Source of the DNA: Membranipora membranacea
Taxonomy: Eukaryota > Bryozoa > Gymnolaemata > Cheilostomatida > Membraniporidae
Direction: 5' to 3'
Length of the DNA: 64,000 bases
Assembly (NCBI GenBank): GCA_914767715.1
Contig: OU612070.1
Location: forward strand, 17,596,025 to 17,660,024
The notes beneath the pieces were generated by a model. It saw only the letters and a list, made by a program, of their open reading frames with translations. It made no database searches and had not been told where the DNA came from. This document shows, piece after piece, positions 1-16,500 of this stretch (the first letter of the stretch is position 1; each line of letters begins with the position of its first letter). The position numbers were made by a program, and so were the translations under genes.

Positions 1-96
1 AGGTTAGCTATGTTTGTGCGTAGGGCGTTGCTTACCCTTTTACATCATGCACATGATTAATTAGTAAAGAACGGAAGATAACATATCTTGACTTAC

Positions 97-691
97 TGGA
101 TTTAGGGTGTTGCATTGATCTATAGGGTTCTTATAGTCTGTCTTCAATTCGTCGAAGGCTATGATCTACAAAGTTAACATTTTGTACCAATGAAACATGC
201 TAAGCCTACTTCCCACTATAAAGAGCATAAAACATTCATCACTGTTGAAGCAATATTATATATGATTGCTGATGATAACAATAGCTGATTGCATCAAAGA
301 TTACTCCCTGACTCAATCATAAATTTAATGAAAATATGAAGTTTCTTAACAGCTTTCTTAAGTTTCTAATTCTATCAAAGTGGTGACCCAACAAAAGTTG
401 TCAGTCATTTAATTTTGTGTAGTTTGATTTGATACTTCTATACCATTACAAGTAACCACAACCCATTATTAATCTGCACAGAGCTACACTACAATTGTTT
501 ATGTCAGTGGGTCTTGGAGGATTGAGAAACTGACTGATGTGAAAGAAGAATGACAGAGATTAGAAGCAAAATTAATTATATACGTGTGATGATTGGATAA
601 CTTTACTCACATGATATATGGCAAAAAAGATCAACACAGCACTAAGTATGAGTGCTAAAATGTAACAAAATGCAGCAAATGTAAAAGCCAT
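97..691 (-). CDS. CNIH: Cornichon family ER cargo receptor, first two coding exons (partial, runs off the left edge)
   Basis: Two coding exons are visible on the minus strand. Exon 1 (691-611) starts at an ATG and reads MAFTFAAFCYILALILSAVL and onward for 27 codons to a GTGAGT donor. Exon 2 (165-97) begins after TTTGTAG, encodes 23 codons (IIAFDELKTDYKNPIDQC and on) and ends at GTAAGT. Both introns are phase 0. The sequence matches the N-terminus of CNIH1-3-type cornichons almost residue for residue, including the first transmembrane helix and the IIAFDELKTDYKNPIDQCN segment, and not the CNIH4 type. Cornichons are small membrane proteins that load cargo into COPII vesicles at the ER; some also bind AMPA receptors. 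The remaining exons lie beyond base 1. The gene is divergent from PSMC1, with 177 bp between the two start codons. Confidence 0.93.
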
Positions 692-868
692 TATGACTTT
701 GCTAGAAACTGTGCTGTTGAGTGCAGATCTTCTCCTTCTTGTCCCTCTTTAAAATAGGAGTTGCCTTTTTCATTGACCCAAGTAAACCGGAAACAACACA
801 AAAGAAGTGACAATGGACCAAAGTTGATAAGCTGAAGCAGACACGCATGCGCAGTGAATGTAAACACA
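692..868. promoter_or_regulatory. Bidirectional promoter between cornichon and PSMC1
   Basis: The 177 bp between the two divergent ATGs must hold both core promoters and both short 5' leaders. An NRF1-type palindrome (CGCATGCGCAG) lies at 844-854, directly before the PSMC1 ATG. An ETS-type core (CCGGAA, in AAACCGGAAAC) lies at 787-792. I see no TATA box. NRF1 and ETS sites are typical of TATA-less housekeeping promoters, proteasome genes included; that they work here is inference. Confidence 0.6.
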
Positions 869-5347
<4,479 letters not shown>

Positions 5348-5389
5348 TATCCATAATTGCTTGGAAAACTATGTGTATTTTTTCTGTTA

Positions 5390-5456
5390 AATAAATTTGT
5401 AATGATGTATTATGTAAACAAGCTGTATACAGAATGTAATACATCAAATTAATAAA
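5390..5456 (+). terminator. Polyadenylation signals of PSMC1
   Basis: AATAAA occurs at 5390-5395 (43 bases after the stop codon) and again at 5451-5456. Either can serve PSMC1. The convergent WDR74 stop codon lies only about 110 bases beyond the second signal, so the two 3' UTRs are close or overlap. Confidence 0.7.
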
Positions 5457-5566
5457 GTCAGCATTAAACAAAACAGCTTTAGATTTCAATAGTCAATACA
5501 GTGCAAAGAACAGACCGGCAGAACTGAAAGGAGACTAATAAGCATTCCCTAATAGAAATTGCAATT

Positions 5567-8500
5567 TCACTTCAAGCTTTTTTTTCTAGATGTCTTCCTT
5601 GACTTTGGATTACTTGATCCATTTGTAGTACCATTAGTGTCCTGAATATCGTGTTTCTTAACTTTCTTGTCCTCTGTGACTGTGGCCAAGCTATCCCACA
5701 ATGCATCATCAACTGGCGATTCTTCTCCATTATCAACGATTTCTTGTGCCTCGAGTTTGATATTGGACGGTTCCTCTGTATCGCTGTCCTCCAATCCCCA
5801 TTTAGATGATATGAGAAACGCATTCAGTCTGGACTTCATGTAAAACTACAAAAAAAACCAATAATTGAGCACAGTTTCATATGTCACAATGAGGGGAGGG
5901 GGATGAAAAGCCTAAACAACCAAAATGTATACTAAGAGAGACATGACACTGACTCCAAGAACTACGATGTGAGTGAATGTTTTTGCGTAACCCCAGTACT
6001 TGGCAGGTAATGCCTTCCAAAGGTCAACACCAATGAGATTATGCTTACATGATGGGACACATTTCTATCATGGGATAACTCTTGCAAAACTAGCTTAGAT
6101 GACCAGCTTAGATGTGCTTTGTCATTTCATGGTTGGGTTATAGGATTGAACACGCATAAATTTCACATATACCCTAGAGAAGTAACATCTTTGCAGGAGA
6201 AAGTTGCCATTTTGTGCAGTTTTGAAAGATAATAATTTATGGCAAGTTAAATCTTGAACCTCAACCTCATTTCTCAATATAAAATCATGTCTTAGCTAGT
6301 TGAAATGGTACAAATGTTGTTAACCAACACAAAACTATTGAAACCTAACTCTTAGCTAATATGGGGTTAAACCAAAGCGTTACAATACAACTACGAAGCA
6401 TTTCTTAAACTTTATCGTGCAATCAAGATATTTAACGATTTGGGGTTGTGCCCTCTCTGAACTAGACCTTCAAAGAGAGGATAACTAACCTTTTGAGTGA
6501 TGAGTCGAGTGTTCATGTCATGTATTCTGACATATCTATCGAGTCCACAGGACACAACTACTGGTAGTGTGGGGTGTATCTGTAGACCGCGTATCGCTCC
6601 AGCTCCTCCTTTGTATTTACCCAAGCATTTCTTATTTCTCAAATCTAGTAGCGCCTGTTCACCTACTGTGTTACCGACCATTACTTGTCTACAATAAATG
6701 TTTTTATATTCTGTGTCAGCAAGCAAATCATAATAAATAATGAAATTTTTGATACCTACAGATTATAAAATCAAACTCAAGGCTATCAATTACTGCTCAC
6801 AAAATGATCTAACTCTGAAGAAGGTATCAATCCTTGGTTCTATCAATTAATAGCCTAACACTCCACTCACACAACTCTTTACGCACTACATATAAATTGA
6901 CATGCTGTGAAAAGAATAATGATTATCATGAGGTTGACCACATGATAAAGATAAGGGAAATTACGTGTTAGATATTTTTATATATTACCTGTCTTGGTAA
7001 GGTGAGACACAGAGGCTTGTGATTGGATACTCCTCCCATTCTATATCAATCATTGGTCGTCTTTGTACAGAGTTGGGATCATACACCCTGATCTGTATGC
7101 AGAAAAGTTTGCGTGAAATGTAGTGTTATATATCAACAAAGTAACGCACTCATCATGCTAGAAAACTTGAGAACACATTAGTCATTCCAATTTATCCATG
7201 CATACAAGGCATCGTTGGACATAGGTCAATGCGAATCTCAAACGATAGAATTCCCCTGAGAAATATAAAAATGACTAACTCTAGCCCATACCAACCGTCA
7301 ACTGAGTAGTAAGTGTCTCCATCAACAGGCAAATGAAAATCTTCAATATCCAATGTCCCTGTCTCCAACTTTCACACTGATTGTAATAACAGTGAGAATA
7401 ACTTACCTTATGGTGACCAGTAGATGTGACAATAAGACTATGAGATGATTTAGACATAAACCCAACATCAGTATCCCAGATAGGAACATGTAAATCCAGA
7501 AAATCATTCCTCACCTACAAAACAAAACAGTATATCGTCTTACATCAAACGAAACTTATATAAAACAAAAGCTTGTTTTCCAAAAATGAGAACCTCTACA
7601 CCTTGAGTATTTCCCCATTATTATCCGTCAACTGTTCCTGTTTTTAATGGTAAGCAAGCAGTCAACATGTCCTGAAGGCAGATGTACACAATTGATATTT
7701 AATATTGCTAATTTTACATTATGTATTTGTTTAAGCAATCAAAATTCATTTATAATGAATTGCGTTATGCTGACAAGCGCTCTGTAAAAAGGGACTTACA
7801 TTTTTGGATTGAAAGATTGGACCCGCTTCTGAGCGTTCTATATCATATAATTTGACAGCGTTCTCTTTTCCTCCGACAGCTACATGGGTTCTGCGATTTG
7901 GATCAGACTTCATGAATGACACATTTTCCCCACATTTAATCTTCACCTATAATGTATCACATAATGAAATCACCCAGGTGTGTATTTTTACAACGAAAAA
8001 TTAACAAAGAGGAGCACAAGAAAAAATGCATCAACTTAGCGCAACATCCTCCACAAGAAAGATCTAGGCAAACGAATATTACTCATATTACATAGTACTG
8101 CTAAATTATTCGTGTTTACTATACCCTTGAGGAGTAAATAATTGTTAGCTAAATCATGGCTAGTTTTTGAGCGACCTAATGTAGCACTAATTTTAGCTAG
8201 CTAAGTGCAGGATTTTTTTATGAGGGTGTGTAATATTATCTAGACATAAACTACGAAATATTTCACTCCCCTAAGGAAGAGCGATGTTAAATGGCAAAGA
8301 AATGTAAGCAATACTAAATTAAGTAAATAGCTTATATTGTTAGGCAGTGATGAATGTTTTTTCCAGATGCATGGTATGTGGAATTACTTACCGGCTCAGA
8401 TTCGGTGGAATCTTTCTCCTCATCGTTGTCCTGCCAGAGACTTAGAACTCCATCACTCGTGCATGTGATGTACTTACTACAAGTATAACACAACACTTAG

Positions 8501-9461
8501 TTATTTCAGGCATACCTACTACCAATATAAAGTGACAAACGAAATTAGTAAAATAACAAATAAGTACTTCTTTTTTGGGAATGCACTGTCCTATGTCGAC
8601 ATTCATGAGTTTCTCTGCTGTTGCTTAGTAAAAAAACCTCACTCAACAATGTGACACCAAATCATCCAAATGCCGTCAAATTTAATTTGAACAACTTTGT
8701 CTGTATCAATTATTTTTTATCATGCTGACCTACTTATTGTCGGCTGCTATAAAACTCTTAAAACATACCTGTCTAATTTGAACAATCCTTTGATGACTTG
8801 TTTGTCGTTATCAGTAGCTTGTAGGATATCTGAGACTGTATGCTGGACAGTAGAGTAAGATTTGACCAGCCCACCTCTTGTACCATACAGTATATCGTCC
8901 TCACTATTCTGATTCTGCCAGCACATCACACATATCTCATTGCTTCTATTCACTGAGCTGATCTGAGTGAGGTTGTCCCACTTACCATCATCTACATTCA
9001 GGCCTGCAATAACATATGATGATATGAACTTTATCATTGGAAACCGTTCAAAACATGCATTGAGAAGACAATACACCTCACATAAGAAAGTGTCAGACAA
9101 AATAGAAAAAAATTAAAAATACCATCAGTTCTAAAATGAAGTATTCATATGCAAAACATACACCATATTTATAAGAGATAGTCTTTGATAGTGCTTCGGT
9201 GCGGCATATTAAAACATCTATGTGAGGTGACAGTTAACAACTGGAAAAATGATGAAGCATACAGGAGAAGCTATGCAAAAGTTTTTAATTTGGTTATCAC
9301 ATTGAAAATCCTTACATTGAAATGTAACTTGGTTTTTCTTTCACTCTAACTTGAGAAATATGTTGCCAAGGACCACTGATAACCAGGTACAGAAATCACT
9401 CACCCTTGAGCAGTCCTGTCTCAGCCCCTATATACATGTGCCGTACAGACGGCACAGTCAT
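5567..9461 (-). CDS. WDR74: WD repeat-containing protein 74 (Nsa1 family, 60S ribosome assembly)
   Basis: Eight coding exons on the minus strand join in phase into 404 aa (human 385): 9461-9404, 9003-8769, 8476-8392, 7946-7800, 7514-7407, 7092-6989, 6688-6490, 5845-5567. Exon 1 reads MTVPSVRHMYIGAETGLLKG, equivalent to the human VWVGTETGILKGVNL region, which fixes the start. Other strong matches are VAVGGKENAVKLYD, RNDFLDLHVPIWDTD, IRVYDPNSVQRRP, VMVGNTVGE and RGLQIHP..VVSCGLDRYVRIHD, which together form the seven-bladed WD propeller. The last exon encodes an acidic stretch, then a Lys/Arg/Ser-rich tail ending KSRKTSRKKSLK, probably a nuclear or nucleolar signal. WDR74/Nsa1 acts in the nucleolus on pre-60S particles with the AAA ATPase NVL (Rix7). 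The gene converges on PSMC1. Confidence 0.97.
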
Positions 9462-9945
9462 CTTTTATCTGTGATGTCGTATTTAGATGTCGTATTTATT
9501 TCTCCTCCTAGAGTATCCTGAGCCAAACGAAAAGAAACTTTAGTCATTTTAATTCAGGTGATCAAGCCAAGGTTATTAAACTATTTAGACAATTAATTCA
9601 TCAACTCATTGGACAAATGTAACTAATTAAAAAATATATTTTTCATACATACATAATACATACTACATACAAATATGTAACACAGGCTACATACATTGAC
9701 CAGTCATATGTTTGTACTTCACTGTAACTGTTTAACTTGCAAGTCATGTCAATGCTGCCATTTATTATTGATTGAGTTGATAGCAAGTGTGACAGTTTCA
9801 GGCCTATTGAGTCTTGAATGTTTTGCTTTAGATGTGAATCAAGGGGTCACTCTTACTGTGCATGTATGTATGAATATTATACATATGAATATGATTATTA
9901 TAATAATAGTTATTAATAATATATATATCACAGGCCAGTCTATAG

Positions 9946-10110
9946 TTAGTACAAGTCCAGTGGTCGAGTGCCCCAGTGGTCTAAGACTTTTCTCTCTCAG
10001 AGCTAATGAAATAAAAAATCAAACTGCGCTCACATTCCATTTAGTGGCACATTTTCAAAAACAACGGATGATTGATTGTGGTAGAATTGAATGACACCAA
10101 GCGTATGCGG
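9946..10110 (+). mobile_element. SINE-like repeat with a tRNA-type A box (diverged)
   Basis: The segment CCAGTGGTCGAGTGCCCCAG followed by TGGTCTAAGAC resembles the A-box half of a Leu/Ser-type tRNA. A similar sequence occurs in inverted orientation at about 11955-12060, so the two copies bracket the LINE fragment between them. No clear B box or target duplication is seen. The call rests on the shared sequence and the tRNA-like core. Confidence 0.4.
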
Positions 10111-10479
10111 CATAACATTCAACTCAAGCTGTATATCGGATCAATTTGACAAAATTTTTCTGGAGCACTCACTGACTAATGTCCTAATAAATGAGCCATT
10201 ATTATGGAAGCCTTTTCTAAAAGCAGATGATTGTGTTGAGTAAGACAAAGAGCACAAAGGACCTCTAGCAGTAAATCTTTGCACTCAGGTCATTTAGTTA
10301 CTAGTATGAAAGAGGGTTCCACAACAAAACTACTCACTAGGTGACCAGAGAATTCTTACCTCAAATATTTTAGAACACTCGTAAAGTACCTAGGTGGTAT
10401 AAATGTCGAGTGCCTCGTGTGGTAAGGCATTTTTGAGACCGTAGTCAAGTCTGAATTTTGGCATGTAGCCATTGTGTAT

Positions 10480-11795
10480 TTAATTTTGGTGAGATCCTAT
10501 CCGAAGGTCTCGGATGGTTTTAGGGAGGAAGCTGTTGTGATATGTTGTTGATGACGCTTGTATAGAGGTGGGTTCCCCTCTTTTAGCTGCCCTTGTTTCC
10601 ATAGTATTTTGAGATCTACAGTTACCAATTTCATTGTGATCAGCAGATAGGGTCTCATGAGTGTTCTGTTCTGAGAGAATTCTCATCAGGAGTGATATTC
10701 TGTGGGATTTGCTCCTTTCTTGCAAGGTCTGAAGTCCAAGGCTTGAGAGCCCCTCTGTAACTCCGTGCCTGCCCTTAATACATTGTACAAATCTTATGGC
10801 TTTGTTTTGTATTAGTTCCAGTTCACCTACGGAGGTATTGCCAGACGGATCCAAGAACACATCTGCATATTCTAGCTTAGGGTGGACCAAACTGGTATAG
10901 GCGAGTAATTTAGCTTTTTCGAGTGCTCCATGTAGTGTGTACTTAATACAGCCTAGAGTTCTGTTTGCACTACCCATAATCTTCGATAAGTGGCTTCCAA
11001 ATTTGAGGTCAGATTGTAGCGTAACTCCAAGATACTTTGTGGTGTCAACACATGTGAGGGGGTGTCCAGAGATATTGTAATGCGGCGGTGGTGTGATTCC
11101 TTGGTTAAACACAATGACTTTGCATTTTGTTTCATTGAAGGACATCTTGTTCTTAGTTGACCAATTGACAAGTGAGTCTATTCTTTTGGAAGCCAATCTT
11201 ATCAGTTTTGTCTTTTACTTTGGTGTAGATAAGCGTACATATCATCTGTGTACAGGCTGTACAGGTAGAGGTAGTTAAATGGTTTCATTACAAAATAAAG
11301 TACAGTTATGCTGTAGTATGTTGGATAGGCCCTGGGGGCCGATGTCAGGGAGACATGCCCCAATGCACCTATGAGAGTTGTGTAACAAAAGGCCTTTTGT
11401 TTGGTGAACAAAGGAGTACAATGGCAGGCTAAGTGTGCTTGTCTGAATACATGTTGGATTCGTGTGATTGCATGCTGGGGCGCGTGTATGCTAGGTCAGT
11501 TCTCCACTTTCGCTACACTCATTTGTGGGTATACACAATCCACCCGCTGCTACGATATGTAGGAACCACTGGTAAAGGGTATTTCATAACTGTACTTTAT
11601 TTTGTAATGTTATGTATAGCAGAAACAGGGTAGGCCCGAGGACTGATCCAAGTGGTACCCCAGAGGTTACGGGTAAAATTTCAGACTCTGCGCCTCTCAC
11701 AGCAACCTTTTGAAATCAACCCGAGAGAAAATCTTGAATCCAGTTGGCAATATAGGGGTCAATGTTTTCGGTTTTCAGCAATGGTCCTATCTATA
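10480..11795 (-). mobile_element. Decayed non-LTR retrotransposon (reverse transcriptase fragment)
   Basis: The minus strand carries a reverse transcriptase in pieces. At 11795-11610 it reads ENIDPYIANWIQDFLSG, an in-frame stop, then [19 protein letters not shown], the SGVPQGSVLGP motif region. At 11285-11205 it reads NYLYLYSLYTDDMYAY, in which the catalytic YADD is YTDD. An open frame (11196-10480) then gives the C-terminal region: SLVNWSTKNKMSFNETKCKV, TKYLGVTLQSDL, LAYTSLVHPKLEYA and NSFLPKTIRD. This order is typical of jockey/CR1-type LINEs. A 324-bp inverted-repeat element splits the gene between the SGVP and YxDD motifs. With stops, a frameshift and the insertion, it is inactive. It lies between WDR74 and the RRBP1-like gene. 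Confidence 0.85.
11286..11609. mobile_element. Miniature inverted-repeat element (324 bp) nested in the LINE
   Basis: The first 25 bases (11286-11310, starting CATTACAAAATAAAG) are the exact reverse complement of the last 25 (11585-11609, ending CTTTATTTTGTAATG). The element has no long reading frame. It interrupts the minus-strand reverse transcriptase between LFLLYI and the YTDD block, so it landed after the LINE. The target duplication is at most two bases (TT) and is not resolved. Confidence 0.85.
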
Positions 11796-11954
11796 ATATA
11801 CACTTACAGGATGAGTTGAATGTTTTCTTCCATACACATTTACCGAAAAAGTGTCTTTCTATCAATCAATCATTTGTGAAAATATGATACTGATCTGATT
11901 GAATCAATGAGTCTTACTCCTTGATTGAATCATTACAATCATTATGAATAAATA

Positions 11955-12060
11955 TTGTGAGACTCAACTGAGAGCAGTCTGAATTTTCATTTCAGCCAAA
12001 TATCACATAACCTTGGAGAGAGAAAATGTCTTGACCACTGGACTGGGGCACTCCACCACT
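11955..12060 (-). mobile_element. SINE-like repeat, inverted partner of the copy near 9.95 kb
   Basis: Read on the minus strand this segment gives CCAGTGGTGGAGTGCCCCAG, then GTGGTCAAGAC, TTTTCTCTCTC and an AATGAAAATTCAGACTGC stretch. All of these have counterparts in the same order at 9950-10030 on the plus strand. It is diverged, and no target duplication was found. Confidence 0.4.
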
Positions 12061-13531
12061 GGATCTGCACCAACTACAGAAGAAGGCCTGGGTTATACAT
12101 ACATAATTCCAATAAATAATATTCTAAATATAAAAGTTAAATTCATTATTTGAACAGAAATTCAGAAACATGCCTTTTTTAATTGACCTTGACTGGAGCA
12201 CGGATACTCTTGCTAAGAAGGTATGACATTCTCCACCCTCTGTGAATTTAATGGAACTTCAACTATTATCATTGTATTAAATTTCCTTCAGCCCGGGACT
12301 ATCATAGTTGCAGGAAATGCGTGTCTTTCCGGTTAAAAGTTGTTGGGAAGTTGTCAATGAAAGTAGCTAGTCTGCGATTCCAATCAGAATAACCGGTGAC
12401 TCGTTGGCTCTAGGACCTGACACATATCATCAACAGAATTTTTACAATTGTAAGTATTTCTGGAATACACAACTGCTCAGTTTCCATGTTCTTGCATCCA
12501 ATTAAACCTTGAAATTAGATGTCAATAAATAGGCACTTTATTCTTGCCTGAGACTGAGACTGAGAGTGAGTGAAGAGTGAAAGTCAGTGAAGAAGAATTG
12601 AACATCACCACTGATCTGATGATGATTGATAGCTATTATCCTTTAGTGATGATGTTAGAATTTGTTAGAGCTATAAGCACATCAATGAATGACAATTTAT
12701 TAATAGCACAACAATAATTTGGAGGAATGCTATCATTATTATTGTAGGTTTGACATCACATCTAATCTATCTTTTTCATCAACTGAAGTTTAGTAAAGTT
12801 GGCTTGGCACTCTCTATGGATGATATGTTATGTATATTATGTTGTCTATTTGATTGGTTCAGTCTATGGTACTTAATAAGGAAGCTGGTCATTCATATTG
12901 TGAATTAATTCCCTTGATATATTTATGAATTCAAGTTTGATCACACCAGAGACTTGTGCCACCTGGAAAATCGCCGTTAATTTAGACTAAAATAATTCAA
13001 GGAGTGGGTGGAAGCTTGATAAATAAGCTCTCACATATACACTAGATGTCTCAAATTAACCCGAGACTCCAGGCATCCTCTGTATATAACGTTGAAGGCA
13101 TATTCTTTTAACTGTGATCCCTTCCTCTCTGTGCCGCAGGTTGTGGCATGGCCTTAAAAGCGACTTACTATAGTTTGATCATAACATAAAATTGTCAGTC
13201 TGACGAGTGAGAAAGTGCTGTCACATAATCCGAATGTTCTCTTAGATTGGACTACCCTTCAGTAGGCTACGCATAAATTGTTCTTTAAGCAGATCTGAAT
13301 GATAAAGAATTGCACTATTAGAAATTACAAACAGGTGATGAGATTATGGTAAAACTAGTAAGGGAATTCAATCGAAAACATGCTAGAGAGCATTAGTTCA
13401 AGTGACGGTAATATAGTGTGCATGTCTTCAGCCTGGGTCAAATATCAAAGGCTACCAGCGATCTATCCATCATTAGAAAATGGGTCCCTCAGAGCAATTA
13501 AAATTTAATGTATTTTGCTCTCATTTTGCAG
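12061..13531. other. Intergenic region upstream of the RRBP1-like gene
   Basis: No gene is recognised here. A strong acceptor (CATTTTGCAG) ends at 13531, 54 bases before the RRBP1-like ATG. At least one noncoding 5' exon of that gene, with its promoter, should therefore lie upstream, probably in this stretch. A possible tiny exon, ATG at 12170 to 12220, 17 codons and then GTATGA, is discussed separately. The sequence is otherwise AT-rich and featureless by eye. Confidence 0.4.
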
Positions 13532-13585
13532 GGCTTTGTTTACAATCCCTATCACTCTTCAGTGGACGGATAACCGGTTGCAGAC

Positions 13586-16500
13586 ATGGACCCGATGACT
13601 ATGATTGCTGGTGTTGTGGCTACAGGGGTGATTGCTGGTGTTATGCTTGTGATTGCCAAATTCAGCTTTGGAGGCGAATCTGACTACGAACAACAGATAG
13701 CAAGGCAGAAGGAGATTCTACTGAGTGATGAGCCTAGATCCAAGGGGGCTGAAAGGAAAAAAGTCAACAAAGAAAAGAAAAAGAATGAAAAGAAAGGTAT
13801 GGTTAATTTGCTTTTCCTTGGTGAATGTTTCCGAAGTGGAAGTCTGGAAGATTATTATCATCTTGTTTCCATTGCTCATTAATTGATACATGGCTTTCCG
13901 ATGGCTACACAGAACTATGATTATTAAGTGTTGTTTAATTTCAGTCACCGGAAAATTTGATTGTCAGTCATATATAATGCAAGAATGAACTGACTATAAT
14001 GCAAGAATGAACTGACGCACTCACCCACTCACCGACACATGGTACCAGCTGAACTAAAGCTGTGACATCACTCTACTCATAGTGATTAATTACTTTCTCA
14101 CTGTATGATTCTTATGATCAGGTGGCGCAAAACATGTCAGTGATAAGTCAGAGGCGGAGTTTACTAGTGAGGGCGGAGTCAGTGGATCTGAAACCGATGG
14201 TGGTGCTGTCCCTGTGGTGGTTGATGAACTCTCCCACGCTCACATCGAGTATGACCCTGATCCGGTTATTATCGAACCAGTTGCTCAGACCAGCTCCAAA
14301 TCCAACAAGAAATCCAAGGTAATGATTGAATTTGCATCCATTTTCAGAAGTGGCGTTCAATTTCTCTAGGGTGTTAATCTATAACAGAGAATTTATGTGT
14401 GGTTTTGTGGTGGGCTAAGCCTGTATCTCCTTAGTGTTAAACAATTGCTGTAAACTTACTGTATTCTTATGAAGGTGATTAAGCTGTTTGTCATTATGAC
14501 TGCTTTTCAAACTCCATGATTGGCTTTGAAATTATCTTCCAATCTTATTTCCACATGAAATGAGAACAATTTTTCACTCATTTGAAAATTAAACAACACT
14601 GAAAATATCTGGTTTTAGGCAGTCATGCTTGAAAATCTATGCTACCAAAAGGTTGTTAAATGTTGGTACATCTAGGGTAAAATTGTCACCCATTACTGGT
14701 ATCTATTCATCAGTTTTGCCTACTCAATTTTTGACATCAATTAATCGGATGATCTTGTAAGTTAACTGGGCAAGAAACTTCACGTTATGAAATCCTTGTT
14801 GTGGCTGTTGAGGCTGTAATCAGCAGTCACAGCTATCTCATATCTCATAATCTGGTCAGTGCTGTAAATTCAACTGCACAGTAATTACATAATATTGATC
14901 GGCAAGAATGTAGATAATGGGAGAGCTTTTAGAGTTTTTCGTACATATCATGGCACAAACCGGTCAACAGCACTGCTATATCATGTCATACCATAATTTG
15001 GGCCTAAAGATTAATGGCATTGAAAAAGTGGGCTTTCTGAATGGACAAAAATGGACAAAATGTTCAAAGGTTGTTGATTTCTATGTTGACAGAAATCTGC
15101 TCCAGCTAAGTCTATCCTACATAACAAGGCTGAGACTCCTCTTGTGAGAAGTGAAGATGCTGCTATAGCTGAGACAGTGTTCGCTGAAAACGCAGCACCT
15201 AAGGATGACCTTGAACTCAAACACAACAAAACCAAGAAGGTGGGTGAGCATTCATCTGTAGTCATATGGTCACAGATATTGCATTTATTATATTAGGGCC
15301 TTGTTCTTAAAAAGGATATATTGGTATACAAAGTTGAGTTATTTGTATACAAGTCTGCAGCTAAATCCCAGGGTTTAGGGTCATGGTCTGCTTTGTGGCA
15401 TTTAGGATATTGCTTATGATCATTATGCAATGCGGCCACTGTAGCTGACTTCAATGTGATGTGATTGAGCCAACGGGTAACTCAATTTCTAACGTGTTCT
15501 TATCATTGCTGAGGTTGTTTCCCTTATTATGGATAAATGATGCGAGATTTATAGACTGTGACATGGTTTTCATACTTTGACCTGTTTCAACATCAGTACT
15601 GCTCTAAGCTACATCAGAGCTACCAGCATACTACGCTGCCAAGGTAGCCAGCTGACACATCATCAATTCAAAATCTCTCCAGGTGTCGAAATAGCAAAAA
15701 AGTAATCTAATTTAGACATGAAACAAAGGCATGTAGTCTAGATTGCAATGGCATTTCTTTTTTGTCAATGATGCTCTTTAGAATATCTTAGGAACTATGC
15801 CCAATAAGAACTGATCAAAACTCACTCTGATTTCTGTCCATATGTAGTGGACTTTCTCTGTAATTAGACTAACTAACTAAATATTATATATTATAGGGTG
15901 GTAAGAAGGATAAGAAGTCTCAGGCACAGATAGCTGAGGTTCCTGAGCCCGTAGTAGTAGAGGAGGTGATGATGGTATCTCAGGCTAAGTCCAGCTACTC
16001 TGCTCCCGCACCTGCTCCAGTAAGTTTTTCTTATCACTTCATCAGATATGCATACTTGTTATTTCCTATTTATGCATGTTTTACTAGGAAAGGAAACAAA
16101 AAATGCCGTGACACTGCAAAAAATAGAAGTTAGTTGCCGCATTTTTTGAGCATGCCCCATTTAAACTCCATGGTCTGCAGCGCTCAGAGCAAGCATTGAA
16201 GAGAACTTCTGCTTTGTAAAGAAGCCCAATGTGTTGCGTAATCTTACAGCTGTGTGTATGGCTCATCATTTTTTAGCACTGTCAAAATCAAACCCACCTA
16301 ATACTACCATGATTCACTGTCAAGATCCTGTTTACATCACCTCTTTGTTTTATATATTAGGTCATGGAGGAGATGATGGTTGCCAAGACTGAATCGACCG
16401 TCTCCAGCCAGCCAAAGAAGAGTAAGGCTAAGAAGAGCGCCATCGTCGCTCAGAATGATGTGTCAGCCATACTGGATACCGTACAGCAGGCTTCTCTCTC

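Noticed and set aside
9696-10094. 132-codon plus-strand open frame
   Set aside because: It is composed of low-complexity Ile/Asn runs and enters a SINE-like repeat. It has no recognisable domain and no coding-type composition.
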